Below, piece after piece: positions 35,069 to 44,335 of a DNA stretch of 64,000 nucleotides. Below the pieces are notes generated by a model that was given only the letters and a program-made list of their open reading frames with translations, ran no database searches and was not told where the DNA came from. Made by a program: the position numbers and the translations under genes. Source of the stretch: Octadecabacter antarcticus 307 (lineage in GTDB: Bacteria > Pseudomonadota > Alphaproteobacteria > Rhodobacterales > Rhodobacteraceae); the NCBI RefSeq assembly GCF_000155675.2, contig NC_020911.1, positions 1,974,501 through 2,038,500 of the forward strand, in the 5' to 3' direction. Positions within the stretch are counted from its first letter, which is position 1, and each line of letters starts with the position of its first letter.

Positions 35069-35943
35069 GCGCCTCAGTTGATGTCACCAAGGCGCAAACC
35101 ACTGTACCTAAAAACCGACCCAGCACTCTCGGCGACTATACACGATATTTAATCGCATCTGGGTTCGTCGGATTTTGCCTGTTTCCGTTCTATATCATCA
35201 TCTCGACGTCACTTAAGTCGGATGCGGATATATTTGCATGGCCGCCGGTTTGGTTCTTCGAACCTACAACAGAGAATTTCTATAATGCGCTGTTCGTGTT
35301 TGGTGGAGATGGGATTTTCAAATATTTGATAAACAGCCTGATAGTCACAGGAATAAGCACGGTGCTGGCCGTCGGTCTGGGCGCGATGGTTTGCTATGGG
35401 CTTACAAGGTTCAAGGTGGTCGCAGGTAACCACCTGTTTTTCTTTATCCTTTCTACCCGTTTTGCTCCACCAGTGGCTTTCGTTGTTCCGCTTTACTTGA
35501 TGGTTCAGCGAACTGGATTAATGGATACTCATCTGGCGCTCATCCTGATTTACACCTCAATGAATATGTCGCTGGTGGTTTGGGTTATGCGTGGATTTTT
35601 TGAGGCGATCCCGATCGAAATTGAAGAAGCCGCGTTGATTGATGGTTACTCTCGGCTTCAGATATTCCACAAAGTAGCTCTCCCGCTGGTCAAACCAGGG
35701 CTCATCACAACTTCTATCCTGTCTGCCATTATGGCTTGGAACGAATTTCTAATTGCTACGGTCATGACCCAAAATAGTGCTGCAACACTTCCAGTCTATC
35801 TTGCCGGTTTCTCTGGCTCGATGGGTCTGGAGTGGGGTCCCTATCTGGCCGTCGGCACTCTGGCGGTCGCTCCGATAATGATCTTCACACTCGTCCTGCA
35901 GCGTCACCTAGTGCGCGGTCTGACATTTGGCGCGGTAAGGTAA
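35065..35943 (+). CDS. ABC sugar permease (MalG/UgpE-like)
   Basis: 292 residues, six hydrophobic segments. EAA loop EEAALIDGYSRLQIFHKVALPLVKPG (~187-212). Starts in an ATGA overlap with the first permease. Partner permease of the same importer. Confidence 0.93.
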   Translation: MSASVDVTKAQTTVPKNRPSTLGDYTRYLIASGFVGFCLFPFYIIISTSLKSDADIFAWPPVWFFEPTTENFYNALFVFGGDGIFKYLINSLIVTGISTVLAVGLGAMVCYGLTRFKVVAGNHLFFFILSTRFAPPVAFVVPLYLMVQRTGLMDTHLALILIYTSMNMSLVVWVMRGFFEAIPIEIEEAALIDGYSRLQIFHKVALPLVKPGLITTSILSAIMAWNEFLIATVMTQNSAATLPVYLAGFSGSMGLEWGPYLAVGTLAVAPIMIFTLVLQRHLVRGLTFGAVR

Positions 35944-35947
35944 CTCA

Positions 35948-37036
35948 ATGGCACGTATCACTTTTAACAACGTAAACAAAATCTACCCAGACGGGACACC
36001 TGCGGTGTCAAGCTTGAATATGGAAATTGCGAGTGGCGAATTCCTTTGTATTGTTGGTCCATCTGGATGTGGAAAATCTTCAACCTTACGGATGCTCGCC
36101 GGGTTGGAGAGGGTGTCAAGTGGACACATCCTGATTGATGGTGAGGATGTTAGCAACACGCCAGCGCGGGATCGCGATATTGCCATGGTATTCGAAAACT
36201 ACGCGCTTTATCCGCATTTGACCGTTCGCGAAAATATTGCCATGCCTCTCGTCGCGAGAAACACGCCCAAAGCAGAAACTCAGTCTCGAGTCGCGGACAT
36301 CGCAGGGCGCCTTTCGATTGAGAGCCAGCTTAACAAAAAACCAGCCAAATTAAGCGGAGGCCAAAGACAACGGGTTGCCCTGGCGCGCGCAATGATACGA
36401 AGCCCGCGGATGTTTATAATGGATGAACCTCTAGGTCACTTGGAGGCCTATTTGAGGGTCGAACTACGTCGCGAAATCCGCGCGCTTCATGAAAACAGCG
36501 GCGGGACCACAATCTATATCACTCACGATCAAGAAGAGGCTGCGGCCATTAGTGACCGGATCGCGGTTATGTCCCGCGGGGTTCTTCAGCAAGTTGGAAC
36601 ATTCAAGGAGCTGATTGACCATCCAGTGAACAGGACCGTCGCTGAATTTGTTGGTGAGCCACCAATTTCGATATTGGAAGACGTGAAGCTAACTGAAACA
36701 GGGGTCATGTTGGGCGATGTCGAATTTTCTCTGCCCGCCGCCTCCATTCGACGAGCAAATAAAGTCTCGGGGCCTTTTGCTTTGGGCGTCCGACCTCGTG
36801 ATTTTCAAGTCGTAGCCAAAGACGACGTCGGAATTGGCGCCAAAGTTCGTTCCGTTCAGCCGATGGGGGAATGGGCAATATTACTTTGTGATACCGCTGC
36901 AGGTGCGCTGACCGTTGTCAACCCGACTGCAAGCGCTCTACGCCTGGAAAGCGAGATAAGACTAAGCCCCGTACTTTCGCGGGTTCATCTTTTCGCGGCA
37001 GATGGAACCAATTTGTCTGTTGAGGAGAACTTATAA
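35948..37036 (+). CDS. ABC transporter ATPase (MalK/UgpC-like), first of two
   Basis: 362 residues. Walker A GPSGCGKSSTLRM, signature KLSGGQRQRVALARAM, Walker B MFIMDEPL, switch YITHDQEEAAA, and a C-terminal OB-type regulatory domain from ~235. Odd point: after the Walker B the usual SNLDAKLR reads GHLEAYLR, so the D-loop Asp is Glu and the Lys is missing. The stop and the next ATG overlap (TAATG), and that next gene is a second ATPase, so the importer probably uses a heterodimer with one weakened site. Confidence 0.93.
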   Translation: MARITFNNVNKIYPDGTPAVSSLNMEIASGEFLCIVGPSGCGKSSTLRMLAGLERVSSGHILIDGEDVSNTPARDRDIAMVFENYALYPHLTVRENIAMPLVARNTPKAETQSRVADIAGRLSIESQLNKKPAKLSGGQRQRVALARAMIRSPRMFIMDEPLGHLEAYLRVELRREIRALHENSGGTTIYITHDQEEAAAISDRIAVMSRGVLQQVGTFKELIDHPVNRTVAEFVGEPPISILEDVKLTETGVMLGDVEFSLPAASIRRANKVSGPFALGVRPRDFQVVAKDDVGIGAKVRSVQPMGEWAILLCDTAAGALTVVNPTASALRLESEIRLSPVLSRVHLFAADGTNLSVEENL

Positions 37037-38154
37037 TGACGAAGATAAAACTAAAGGGGCTCCAAAAGTCTTTTGGAGCGCTCAATATTTTCAAGGATCT
37101 AGACCTAACAATCGAAGATCAGTCATATGTTTGCCTAATCGGGCCTTCGGGCTGTGGAAAATCCACCTTGATGCGGATAATTGCTGGGCTGGAAGAAGCG
37201 GACGGAGGCCAGATTCTTTTCGATGGGGAAGACGTAAGCGCATTAGGATGTGCTGACCGTGATGTTGGAATGGCGTTCCAAAACTATGCGCTTTACCCGC
37301 ACCTCGATGTTGCCGGGAATCTTAAGTTTCCACTACTGGCCCCTCGCCATCGAGGTCTGTACTCAAAAAAAGAGATAGCGGATCGCGTAGACTCGGTCGC
37401 CGAATTGCTCGAAATCAGCCACTTGCTGCATCGTACCATAGGTCAACTAAGTGGCGGTCAGCAGCAGCGGGTCTCGTTGGGCCGGTCCTTAATTAGGCGT
37501 CCCAAGGTTTTGTTGCTGGACGAACCCGTCACCCACCTAGATGCACGCCTTCGCTACGCGATGCGGTCCGAACTCCGCCGTATCCACGAAGTCATGGGTA
37601 CGACGACCATTCACGTCACCCACGACCAGCAAGAAGCGCTGGCGATGTCAGACCACCTCGTGTTGCTGCGCGACGGCGGGATCGAGCAGCAGGGTCCGCC
37701 GATGGAGATTTATACCGAACCTCAAACAAGCTTCACTGCAGGCTTCCTCGGCGATCCTCCGCGCAGTATCGGAACTGTGCCGCTACGTCGGGTATGTCAT
37801 GGGTTCGAGTTGGTTCTGGGCACAACTCCGCTCGCGCTTCCTGCTCAATTGGGTGACGCGTGTGAAGGTTTGACTGACGAGAACGTCACTATCGCGCTTC
37901 CTGCCAGTGCTATCAATTTGGCCAGTGCAGGAGGGGCGCCGATCGCCGGCACCGTCACCGCTCACGAGATGATCGAAGGAGCCCAGCGCATCGTTCTTGA
38001 CGTTGGCGGAGTACGTTTCACGGCGCAGTCCGCGCAGGTTCGTCATGTGGCGATTGGAGATTCTCTTTCTGCCTCGGTGGACATATCGCGAGCCCAGCTT
38101 TTCAGCGCAAAAACCGGTCGCAGATTGACCACCAAAGTAAAGGAAACACTGTGA
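37036..38154 (+). CDS. ABC transporter ATPase (MalK/UgpC-like), second of two
   Basis: 372 residues. Walker A GPSGCGKSTLMRI, Q-loop FQNYALYPHL, signature QLSGGQQQRVSLGRSL, Walker B VLLLDEPVTHLDARLR (D-loop intact) and switch VTHDQQEALAM; C-terminal regulatory domain. Partner of the preceding ATPase. The stop overlaps the next gene's GTG start. Confidence 0.93.
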   Translation: MTKIKLKGLQKSFGALNIFKDLDLTIEDQSYVCLIGPSGCGKSTLMRIIAGLEEADGGQILFDGEDVSALGCADRDVGMAFQNYALYPHLDVAGNLKFPLLAPRHRGLYSKKEIADRVDSVAELLEISHLLHRTIGQLSGGQQQRVSLGRSLIRRPKVLLLDEPVTHLDARLRYAMRSELRRIHEVMGTTTIHVTHDQQEALAMSDHLVLLRDGGIEQQGPPMEIYTEPQTSFTAGFLGDPPRSIGTVPLRRVCHGFELVLGTTPLALPAQLGDACEGLTDENVTIALPASAINLASAGGAPIAGTVTAHEMIEGAQRIVLDVGGVRFTAQSAQVRHVAIGDSLSASVDISRAQLFSAKTGRRLTTKVKETL

Positions 38155-39146
38155 GCATTGGAATCTGTATATTTGGCGCGGGTCGAATCGGAAAACTACA
38201 CGCTGCTAATATTTTGGCCACGTCTCGAGCAAGAGTTGTCAGTGTGGTTGATGTGAACCTTGATGCCGCCACTGCACTTGCGGCGGCAAGTGGTGCCCGA
38301 GCCGGAACAAACGTTGAAGAGGCCTTGGCATTCGACGACGTCGATGCCGTAGTCATTTGCGCGCCGACTAATTTACACGTCCATCTGATTCTTGCTTCCG
38401 CCCGAATGGGAAAGGGAATTCTTTGCGAAAAGCCGATTGATTTGGATATGATGCGGGTCGACGCCTGCCTGTCCGAGATGGAGAGATACGCAGTCCCATT
38501 CGCTGTCGGTTTCAACCGCCGTTTTGATCCCACTATAGCCCGAATGAAGCGCTCTATCGATGAAGGTGAGATTGGCAACGTAGAGATTCTGATTATCACC
38601 AGTCGCGATCCAGCGCCGCCGCCTGTTGAATATGTCAGCACCTCTGGCGGATATTTTCGGGACAGTACGATCCACGACCTTGACCTGGCGCGTTGGATGT
38701 TGGGAGAAGAGCCTATATCTGTAAGCGCCTTTGGCTCCAATCTTGTGGATCCCGAAATTGGCGAAGAGGGCGATTTTGATACCGCAATAACATCCCTCCG
38801 AACCGCCACTGGCCGGCTTTGTCAGATCAACAACAGCCGACGAGCGACTTATGGCTTCGACCAGCGCGTTGAAGTGTTTGGTTCGGCTGGTATGATGCAG
38901 ACGATGAACCAGCCTGAGACCGGGCTACTGCGTTTTGGAACGGGAGCTACGGCAGCGCAGGATCCATTGAAGAACTTTTTCTTAGAACGTTATGAAGAAA
39001 GCTTTCGTAAGGAACTGGATGATTTTCTTGATGCCGTGGAAGCGGGCCATGCGCCGGCAGTGACCGGTGAAGATGGTCGCCAAGCGCTGAAATTGGCTGA
39101 TGCCGCCGAACTGTCCGCGCGAACCGGTAAGACCATTGCGCTTTAA
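38151..39146 (+). CDS. iolG: Inositol 2-dehydrogenase (Gfo/Idh/MocA family)
   Basis: 331 residues, GTG start overlapping the ATPase stop. Rossmann motif ICIFGAGRIGKLHAANI, catalytic motif CEKPID, GFNRRFDPTIARMK, and FRDSTIHDLDLARWML with the DxxxH residues used in catalysis; INNSRRATYGFDQR is typical of IolG. Oxidises myo-inositol (or scyllo-inositol or a related cyclitol) to the inosose used by IolE. It may replace the dead paralogue at 21424-22516. Confidence 0.9.
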   Translation: MSIGICIFGAGRIGKLHAANILATSRARVVSVVDVNLDAATALAAASGARAGTNVEEALAFDDVDAVVICAPTNLHVHLILASARMGKGILCEKPIDLDMMRVDACLSEMERYAVPFAVGFNRRFDPTIARMKRSIDEGEIGNVEILIITSRDPAPPPVEYVSTSGGYFRDSTIHDLDLARWMLGEEPISVSAFGSNLVDPEIGEEGDFDTAITSLRTATGRLCQINNSRRATYGFDQRVEVFGSAGMMQTMNQPETGLLRFGTGATAAQDPLKNFFLERYEESFRKELDDFLDAVEAGHAPAVTGEDGRQALKLADAAELSARTGKTIAL

Positions 39147-39311
39147 ATAAACGCCAAATCTGAAGGTCTGAAATGGGGCCGGGGTAATCGACGGAGTCCG
39201 TAACTTAAAAGATTTGGCCAATTAGAACGTTGCAAATTGCCAAACGGGCGCTTGCAGCAAATGTCTGCTGGAAGACAAATTTGCAGAAATAAGAGAAGGA
39301 AGGGTGACTAC

Positions 39312-40136
39312 ATGATAAACCGCGCACTTAACCACATGGCAGCGCCACGATTGAACTGGTCGGAGCTTTTAGGACTGGCAGACAGACTATGCTGTGTTGG
39401 TGTGGAGTTCCGAAACGACCTTCCGGGCGAGCTGTTTGACGGCGCGTCGCCACAAAAAGTGGGGGACGCGGCTCGTGCCTCAGGATTGCGCATCCTCGCT
39501 CTTGCCGAGGTGAAAGCGTTCAATGACTGGTCAGATGCAAAGCGCGAGGAGGCGGCGGCGCTTATGAAAATCGCCAAGGCGTGCGGGGCCGAAACAGTTA
39601 GTTTGATTGCACGCAACGATGCGAAAGGAATGGGCGATACCGAGCGACGCGCTGACCTTGCAGTCGCACTACGTGAATTGAAACCACTCCTGGATGAGCA
39701 TGACTTGGTCGGTTTGATTGAAACTCTTGGTTTCGAAACATGCGCGCTGCGTAGAAAGAGTGAGGCCGTAGAAGCCATAGAAACGCTTGGCGCAAAAACC
39801 CGTTTTCGGATCGTGCATGACACGTTCCATCATGTCGTTGCTGGCGGGGGGGCGATCTTCCCAGAACATACCGGTATGGTTCACATTTCCGGGATTGTTG
39901 AGCATGACGTTCTGTTGTCAAAACTCGAAGACCCGATGCGCGTCCTAGTCGATACCAACGACAGGATTGACAATGTGGGCCAAGTGTCGGCGCTTCTTGA
40001 TGCCGGATACGATGGTCCAGTGAGTTTCGAACCGTTTGCCCAGGAAGTACATGTTCTCGCCAATCCTCAGGCCAAACTATTGCAGTCGTTTCAATACATT
40101 GAGGCCACGCTCCAAGAAGCCATGCCAGACCGATAG
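39312..40136 (+). CDS. Sugar phosphate isomerase/epimerase (TIM barrel)
   Basis: ATG 39312 with AAGGAAGGG upstream is preferred over an upstream in-frame extension. 274 residues, AP-endonuclease-2-like barrel: VGVEFRNDL, LALAEVKAFNDWSD, LIETLGFETCALRR (metal Glu), FRIVHDTFHHVVAGGG (metal Asp/His), VSFEPFAQEVH (Glu). Similar proteins (IolI/IolH type) occur in inositol clusters as inosose isomerases. The substrate is not certain. Confidence 0.88.
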   Translation: MINRALNHMAAPRLNWSELLGLADRLCCVGVEFRNDLPGELFDGASPQKVGDAARASGLRILALAEVKAFNDWSDAKREEAAALMKIAKACGAETVSLIARNDAKGMGDTERRADLAVALRELKPLLDEHDLVGLIETLGFETCALRRKSEAVEAIETLGAKTRFRIVHDTFHHVVAGGGAIFPEHTGMVHISGIVEHDVLLSKLEDPMRVLVDTNDRIDNVGQVSALLDAGYDGPVSFEPFAQEVHVLANPQAKLLQSFQYIEATLQEAMPDR

Positions 40137-40685
40137 ACCAGTAAGGAAATATCATCGCTGACTTGCTCAGAAAACTGTTCGTAACCTGTTGCAAAGTCCA
40201 TCAGATCACCCCCGAAAGCGCGGGATTGCGATATGGGCGTTGTCGCAAGTTTTGTTCGTAGGGTTAACGTCAGCAGGTAGGGCTACAGCATAACTTGTCG
40301 ATCCTTACGGCCCTTTCCCTGTTCGACACGAACCAGCATGCGGTCGCTGTCATTTCTCCTGATCCCTGCAAAAGTGTCCGAGAAGCCGCGTGCAATCGTA
40401 TCCCGTGTCTCAGAGCTTTGTTGTAGACACCAGAACATAATAATCAATTGGCGTGAGACCTTGCCATCCCAATTTTCTTGTAGACCAATTTCGCCCTTCT
40501 CACTGGTTGCAAGCGATACCGAGATTCTACATCTCTGGCCAATGTCCGCTTCCAAGAACCTACGCTGCTACAACCTATAGTATCATGAACGGCAGAAATG
40601 GACCAGTCTTTATGACCTGTTGCGGTCTTACGATGCCCCTTATATCTTGGCACCTTTTTAAGGCGAACCACCATGAGCGATCCGG
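40137..40685. other. Stretch with only an integrase remnant
   Basis: Apart from the short recombinase fragment at 40283-40372 I see no gene. It probably marks the old right edge of an inserted segment. Confidence 0.45.
40283..40372 (-). pseudogene. Tyrosine recombinase fragment
   Basis: About 28 codons, GIRRNDSDRMLVRVEQGKG followed by RKDRQVML, which match the beta-hairpin with the catalytic Lys (QGKGRKDR) of XerD-like integrases. A stop follows at 40283 and upstream homology fades. Confidence 0.6.
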
Positions 40686-41606
40686 TTGATCACCACTAAC
40701 TGGGCAGTCTTCTACCTCAATCGCTGGGTGGGCGAGGATGGGAAGGTTTGTCGGTTCAGTCGACCTCATGGCGACAAGGTGTTTTCCAAGCGCGTTTCGG
40801 CCAGAGGCACCGGATATGAAGTGCATCTGTATTCGATGCGAGCGCCCGATGGTCCACCAATTGCCAATATGGAGCGGGACTTCATGTCTCGATTGGACTC
40901 GGAAGCCGCTGGGGCACTGGACCTGCTTGAGCAAGGTCTGCCGGAGTCTAAATGGGAGCAACGCTTAAGAAGCGCTTGGTCGCGCTTCTTATGGGCGCAG
41001 TCGATCCGGACGCCGTCTGAAATTGCCCCGCTGAAGTTATCAGTCAAAGAGTCGTGGTGCGCGGCAACTCTCGGCTTGCAGGAGGCATACGAAGCGGAAC
41101 GCCCAGACGGCGCGCCCGAAAGCGTTGACGACTGTCTTGCCACTCTTGACCCACACACCGAAGATCGCTTCGGGCTGACTATCGCGCGTCAGTCCATGGA
41201 CCATTCGAGCATTGGCCAGATTGTCAACAAAATGAGCTGGAAGGTGCTTGATTTTGAGGGTTGTGGGATACCATTGTTGACTTCGGATCGCCCAGTTTGG
41301 ATGACCACGACACTGGTGGAAACTGATGCGTTCATACTGATGACCATCGCCCCGAACCGTCTCTTCGTTGCGACACGCGAAACCGAAACCATGTTGCGCA
41401 TCGCAGCGGAGAACCGCCGCCAACAGGCGAAGAACATGAATAAGACTACAGTACAGCATGCGATCAAATTCGTCTTCGGGGTGGATGACAAAATGAAGGC
41501 CTTTGTGCAGAAGTACTTCGCGGCACGGCGACATTCCACCCTTATGGAGCGCCTCGCCGCGATACGGGGACATAGGATAGCCGCTAAAGATAGCCCGCTT
41601 GGATAG
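40686..41606 (+). CDS. DUF4238-like protein
   Basis: 306 residues from a TTG start. The N-terminal VFYLNRWVGEDGKVCRF and the later LTSDRPVWM and IAPNRLFVATRE stretches resemble the DUF4238 family, whose members usually start HHYVPxFYL; here that motif is partly lost (TTNWAVFYL). DUF4238 proteins are of unknown function, common on islands and sometimes near defence genes. It stands alone near the tRNA-Gly site. Confidence 0.7.
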   Translation: MITTNWAVFYLNRWVGEDGKVCRFSRPHGDKVFSKRVSARGTGYEVHLYSMRAPDGPPIANMERDFMSRLDSEAAGALDLLEQGLPESKWEQRLRSAWSRFLWAQSIRTPSEIAPLKLSVKESWCAATLGLQEAYEAERPDGAPESVDDCLATLDPHTEDRFGLTIARQSMDHSSIGQIVNKMSWKVLDFEGCGIPLLTSDRPVWMTTTLVETDAFILMTIAPNRLFVATRETETMLRIAAENRRQQAKNMNKTTVQHAIKFVFGVDDKMKAFVQKYFAARRHSTLMERLAAIRGHRIAAKDSPLG

Positions 41607-41868
41607 TGTAATCGTTGGGATTCATCGATAGCTGCTGATTAAGCTCCCGCTACGAAAATTAGTGCTTTGTCCCACAATCCGATGTTTGAGGCCCAAAATG
41701 CTGCGCCGTGCACCAAGGTCGGCTTCGGGGAACCTGGTCAGATAAGTTTCAGGGGGTGACGAATGTCGGCACAGGGCCGTTTGGAGACATGTTTTGCGTT
41801 CGCCGTCGCAACTTCTGCCATCGCTGTCTTGACGCGCTAACACCCATGAAATAGGAAGATTTTAGTAA

Positions 41869-41943
41869 GCGGGCGTTGTGTAATGGTTAAGACCCCAGTT
41901 TTCCAAACTGGAGATGCGGGTTCGATTCCCGCCGCCCGCTCCA
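41869..41943 (+). tRNA. tRNA-Gly(TCC), intact
   Basis: 75 nt including encoded CCA. Acceptor GCGGGCG/CGCCCGC, anticodon stem CCCAG/CTGGA-type around TTTTCCAAA (anticodon TCC), T arm GCGGGTTCGATTCCCGC, ends TCCA. Its upstream region is related to that of the broken copy at 2053. Confidence 0.95.
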
Positions 41944-42031
41944 GAAATTCAATTCCGACACTTGACCTACAAAAAAGCGCTCCACGTTTAGTTATGCCTT
42001 TGTAAACATAAGATTTATCCAGATTTGCGCG

Positions 42032-42079
42032 CCAGCTTTCCAAACTGAAGATGCGGGTTCGATTCCCGCCGCCCGCTCC
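42032..42079 (+). pseudogene. tRNA-Gly(TCC) 3' half (att-like junction)
   Basis: From CCAGCTTTCCAAACTG through the T arm to CGCCCGCTCC it matches the 3' part of tRNA-Gly(TCC), with a few changes. Only 88 bp separate it from the intact gene. It shares the core CCAG(T/C)TTTCCAAAC with the 5' half at 2053-2092. Confidence 0.78.
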
Positions 42080-42271
42080 GATCTTTATTTGATGTGAGAA
42101 TGATCTGGAGAGCCTCACCTGCGATGCAGGGGGCTATACCCCCGTCCTGGCGGACTCTCCCCAAGATATTTTTGAAACAAAGACAGGCGTAAGAAAGTGT
42201 TTCGAGGCTGGGGAGAGGTTGTGGCTTTGGCGGCGCGCCATTAGGTCAGGCGTAACATTAAAGGATAGACC

Positions 42272-44065
42272 ATGGCTGATGCCCCCAAGAACGCCCAAGA
42301 GGAGCGCGCTGGATCAAAGCAGATCGGGGCGCTGGCAGCCCTTTGGCCATTTATGAAACCCTATGGCTGGATGATTGCGCTGGCGGGCGCCGCGCTGGTG
42401 TCGACTGCGATGATGTCGTTGGTCTTGCCGTTGGCCGTGCGCCGCGTTGTAGATAATTTTGATATTGCGGAACCTGGCCTGCTTGATGGGTATTTTACTG
42501 CAGCCCTTGGGATTGTAGCGCTTTTGGCCATTGGCACCGCACTGCGCTATTACTTTGTGACCGGTCTGGGTGAACGTGTGGTGGCTGATATCCGCGTCGC
42601 CGTATTTGATCGCATGATCGGCATGAGCCCTGCGTTTTACGAACGCATCATGACCGGCGAGGTCCTGAGCCGGATCACCACCGACACGACGCTGATCCTG
42701 TCAGTTATCGGGAGTTCGGTTTCCGTGGCACTGCGCAATGTCTTGATCTTGTTGGGGGGCATCGGGTTGATGTTGTTCACCTCGGTGAAGATGTCGCTGA
42801 TGGTGCTGTGGCCGATCCCGTTGATCATTTTTCCAATCATCATTCTGGGGCGCAAAGTCCGAAGGTTGAGCAAAGAAAACCAAGACTGGATCGCGCAAAG
42901 TTCTGGCGACGCGTCTGAACAATTACTCAGTGCGCAGACCGTGCAGGCCTTCACCCACGAAAGCCAGAGTCGGGGCAATTTCCACCGTGTCACCGAGCAA
43001 AGCTTTATCGCTGCACGCAAGCGCATCGCCACCCGTGCGATCCTGACAGCGATCATAATTTTTATAGTGTTCAGCGCGATTGTTGGGTTCCTTTGGATGG
43101 GTGCTGCAGATGTGCGTGGGGGCATTATTACTGTCGGCGAATTGGTGCAGTTTATGATCTATACGATCATGGTTGCGGGCAGCGTCGCCGCACTCACGGA
43201 AATTTGGTCTGAATTGCAACGTGCCGCCGGTGCCACCGAACGGCTGGTCGAGTTGTTAACAACGGCCGACGCGGTCACTGATCCAGTTAAAGCCTTGGCC
43301 ACGCCTGACACGCGCCGCGGTAAAATCGCGTTCGAAGACGTCGGCTTTGTGTACCCTGCGCGGCCGGGTGTGCAGGCGCTGGGCGGCGTGTCGTTTACCG
43401 TTGAACCCGGTGAAACGGTGGCGCTTGTAGGCCCATCCGGTGCTGGCAAGACGACGATCATCCAGCTTTTGTTGCGGTTCTATGACCCGTCTAGTGGACG
43501 CATCACGTTGGACGGTGATGACCTGCGCGACCTGAATCGCGCCGATTTTCGCCGCCACATGGCGCTGGTGCCACAGGATCCGGTCATCTTTGCCGCTTCG
43601 GCGCGTGAAAACATCCGCTTTGGTCGCCCCGATGCCACGGATGCGCAGGTGCAAGCTGCCGCCAAAGCTGCTGCTGCGGACGAATTCCTGACAGCACTTC
43701 CCGACGGCTATGACAGCTATGTTGGTGAACGCGGCGTCATGTTGTCGGGCGGGCAGAAGCAACGCATCGCCATTGCGCGCGCCATCTTGCGCGACGCGCC
43801 TGTGCTGCTGCTGGACGAAGCGACATCAGCACTTGACGCGGAATCCGAACGCGCCGTGCAACAGGCTGTCGATCATCTGTCGAAAAACCGCACCACATTG
43901 ATTGTGGCGCACCGTCTTGCGACCGTCAAAAAAGCTGACCGCATTATCGTGTTTGAAGCTGGCAAAATCGCTGCCGTCGGCACCCATGACACCCTCGTCG
44001 CTCAAGGCGGGCTTTATGCGCGTCTGGCGCGGCTGCAGTTCACCGATGGTGCTGTGGAACCATAA
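42272..44065 (+). CDS. ABC exporter, fused permease-ATPase (MsbA-like)
   Basis: 597 residues. Residues ~25-320 are a type I exporter transmembrane domain with six helices. The nucleotide-binding domain has Walker A GPSGAGKTTIIQL, Q-loop VPQDPVIFAASARENIRFG, signature MLSGGQKQRIAIARAIL, Walker B VLLLDEATSALD and switch VAHRLATV. Full length for the lipid/drug exporter family. Codon use and the following gene suggest ordinary chromosome. Confidence 0.93.
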   Translation: MADAPKNAQEERAGSKQIGALAALWPFMKPYGWMIALAGAALVSTAMMSLVLPLAVRRVVDNFDIAEPGLLDGYFTAALGIVALLAIGTALRYYFVTGLGERVVADIRVAVFDRMIGMSPAFYERIMTGEVLSRITTDTTLILSVIGSSVSVALRNVLILLGGIGLMLFTSVKMSLMVLWPIPLIIFPIIILGRKVRRLSKENQDWIAQSSGDASEQLLSAQTVQAFTHESQSRGNFHRVTEQSFIAARKRIATRAILTAIIIFIVFSAIVGFLWMGAADVRGGIITVGELVQFMIYTIMVAGSVAALTEIWSELQRAAGATERLVELLTTADAVTDPVKALATPDTRRGKIAFEDVGFVYPARPGVQALGGVSFTVEPGETVALVGPSGAGKTTIIQLLLRFYDPSSGRITLDGDDLRDLNRADFRRHMALVPQDPVIFAASARENIRFGRPDATDAQVQAAAKAAAADEFLTALPDGYDSYVGERGVMLSGGQKQRIAIARAILRDAPVLLLDEATSALDAESERAVQQAVDHLSKNRTTLIVAHRLATVKKADRIIVFEAGKIAAVGTHDTLVAQGGLYARLARLQFTDGAVEP

Positions 44066-44335
44066 TTTCCCTTTGTTGGAACGTAACTTCAAGGAAGGTG
44101 TTGATACGGTAATACTTCCAATCGACGCGGGAAACACCACATCGATCTGGGGATCCCTCAAGGCGATAAGACCTGATATAAACCTGTGTTTGCTTGCAGG
44201 AAGTCGTTCCAGCATTACGCTGGGGCGGTCCTTTTTCGCAGCGTCAGTCTTGCGCGGCGCGGCAATTAGCCACATCTTAGGCATCAGGGAAAACCTGCCT
44301 GATCAGGCGGACACATTTACAGGGGAGGAGCGTCC

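Noticed and set aside
30818..40136. A maltose or glycerol-phosphate transporter identity for the ABC locus
   Set aside because: The ATPases and permeases are of the general MalK/MalFG type, but the binding protein and linked iolG and isomerase genes point to a polyol; the specific ligand cannot be assigned.
41837..42118. Minus-strand reading frame of 93 codons
   Set aside because: It lies over the intact tRNA-Gly and the tRNA 3' half, so it is an antisense artefact.
42080..42271. GGGGGCTATACCCCC hairpin as a transcription terminator after the tRNA fragments
   Set aside because: No T-run directly after it; left unassigned.
42637..43125. Long antisense frames opposite the ABC exporter gene
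   Set aside because: The plus strand carries a clear full-length ABC exporter with all motifs; the antisense frame has no family signal.
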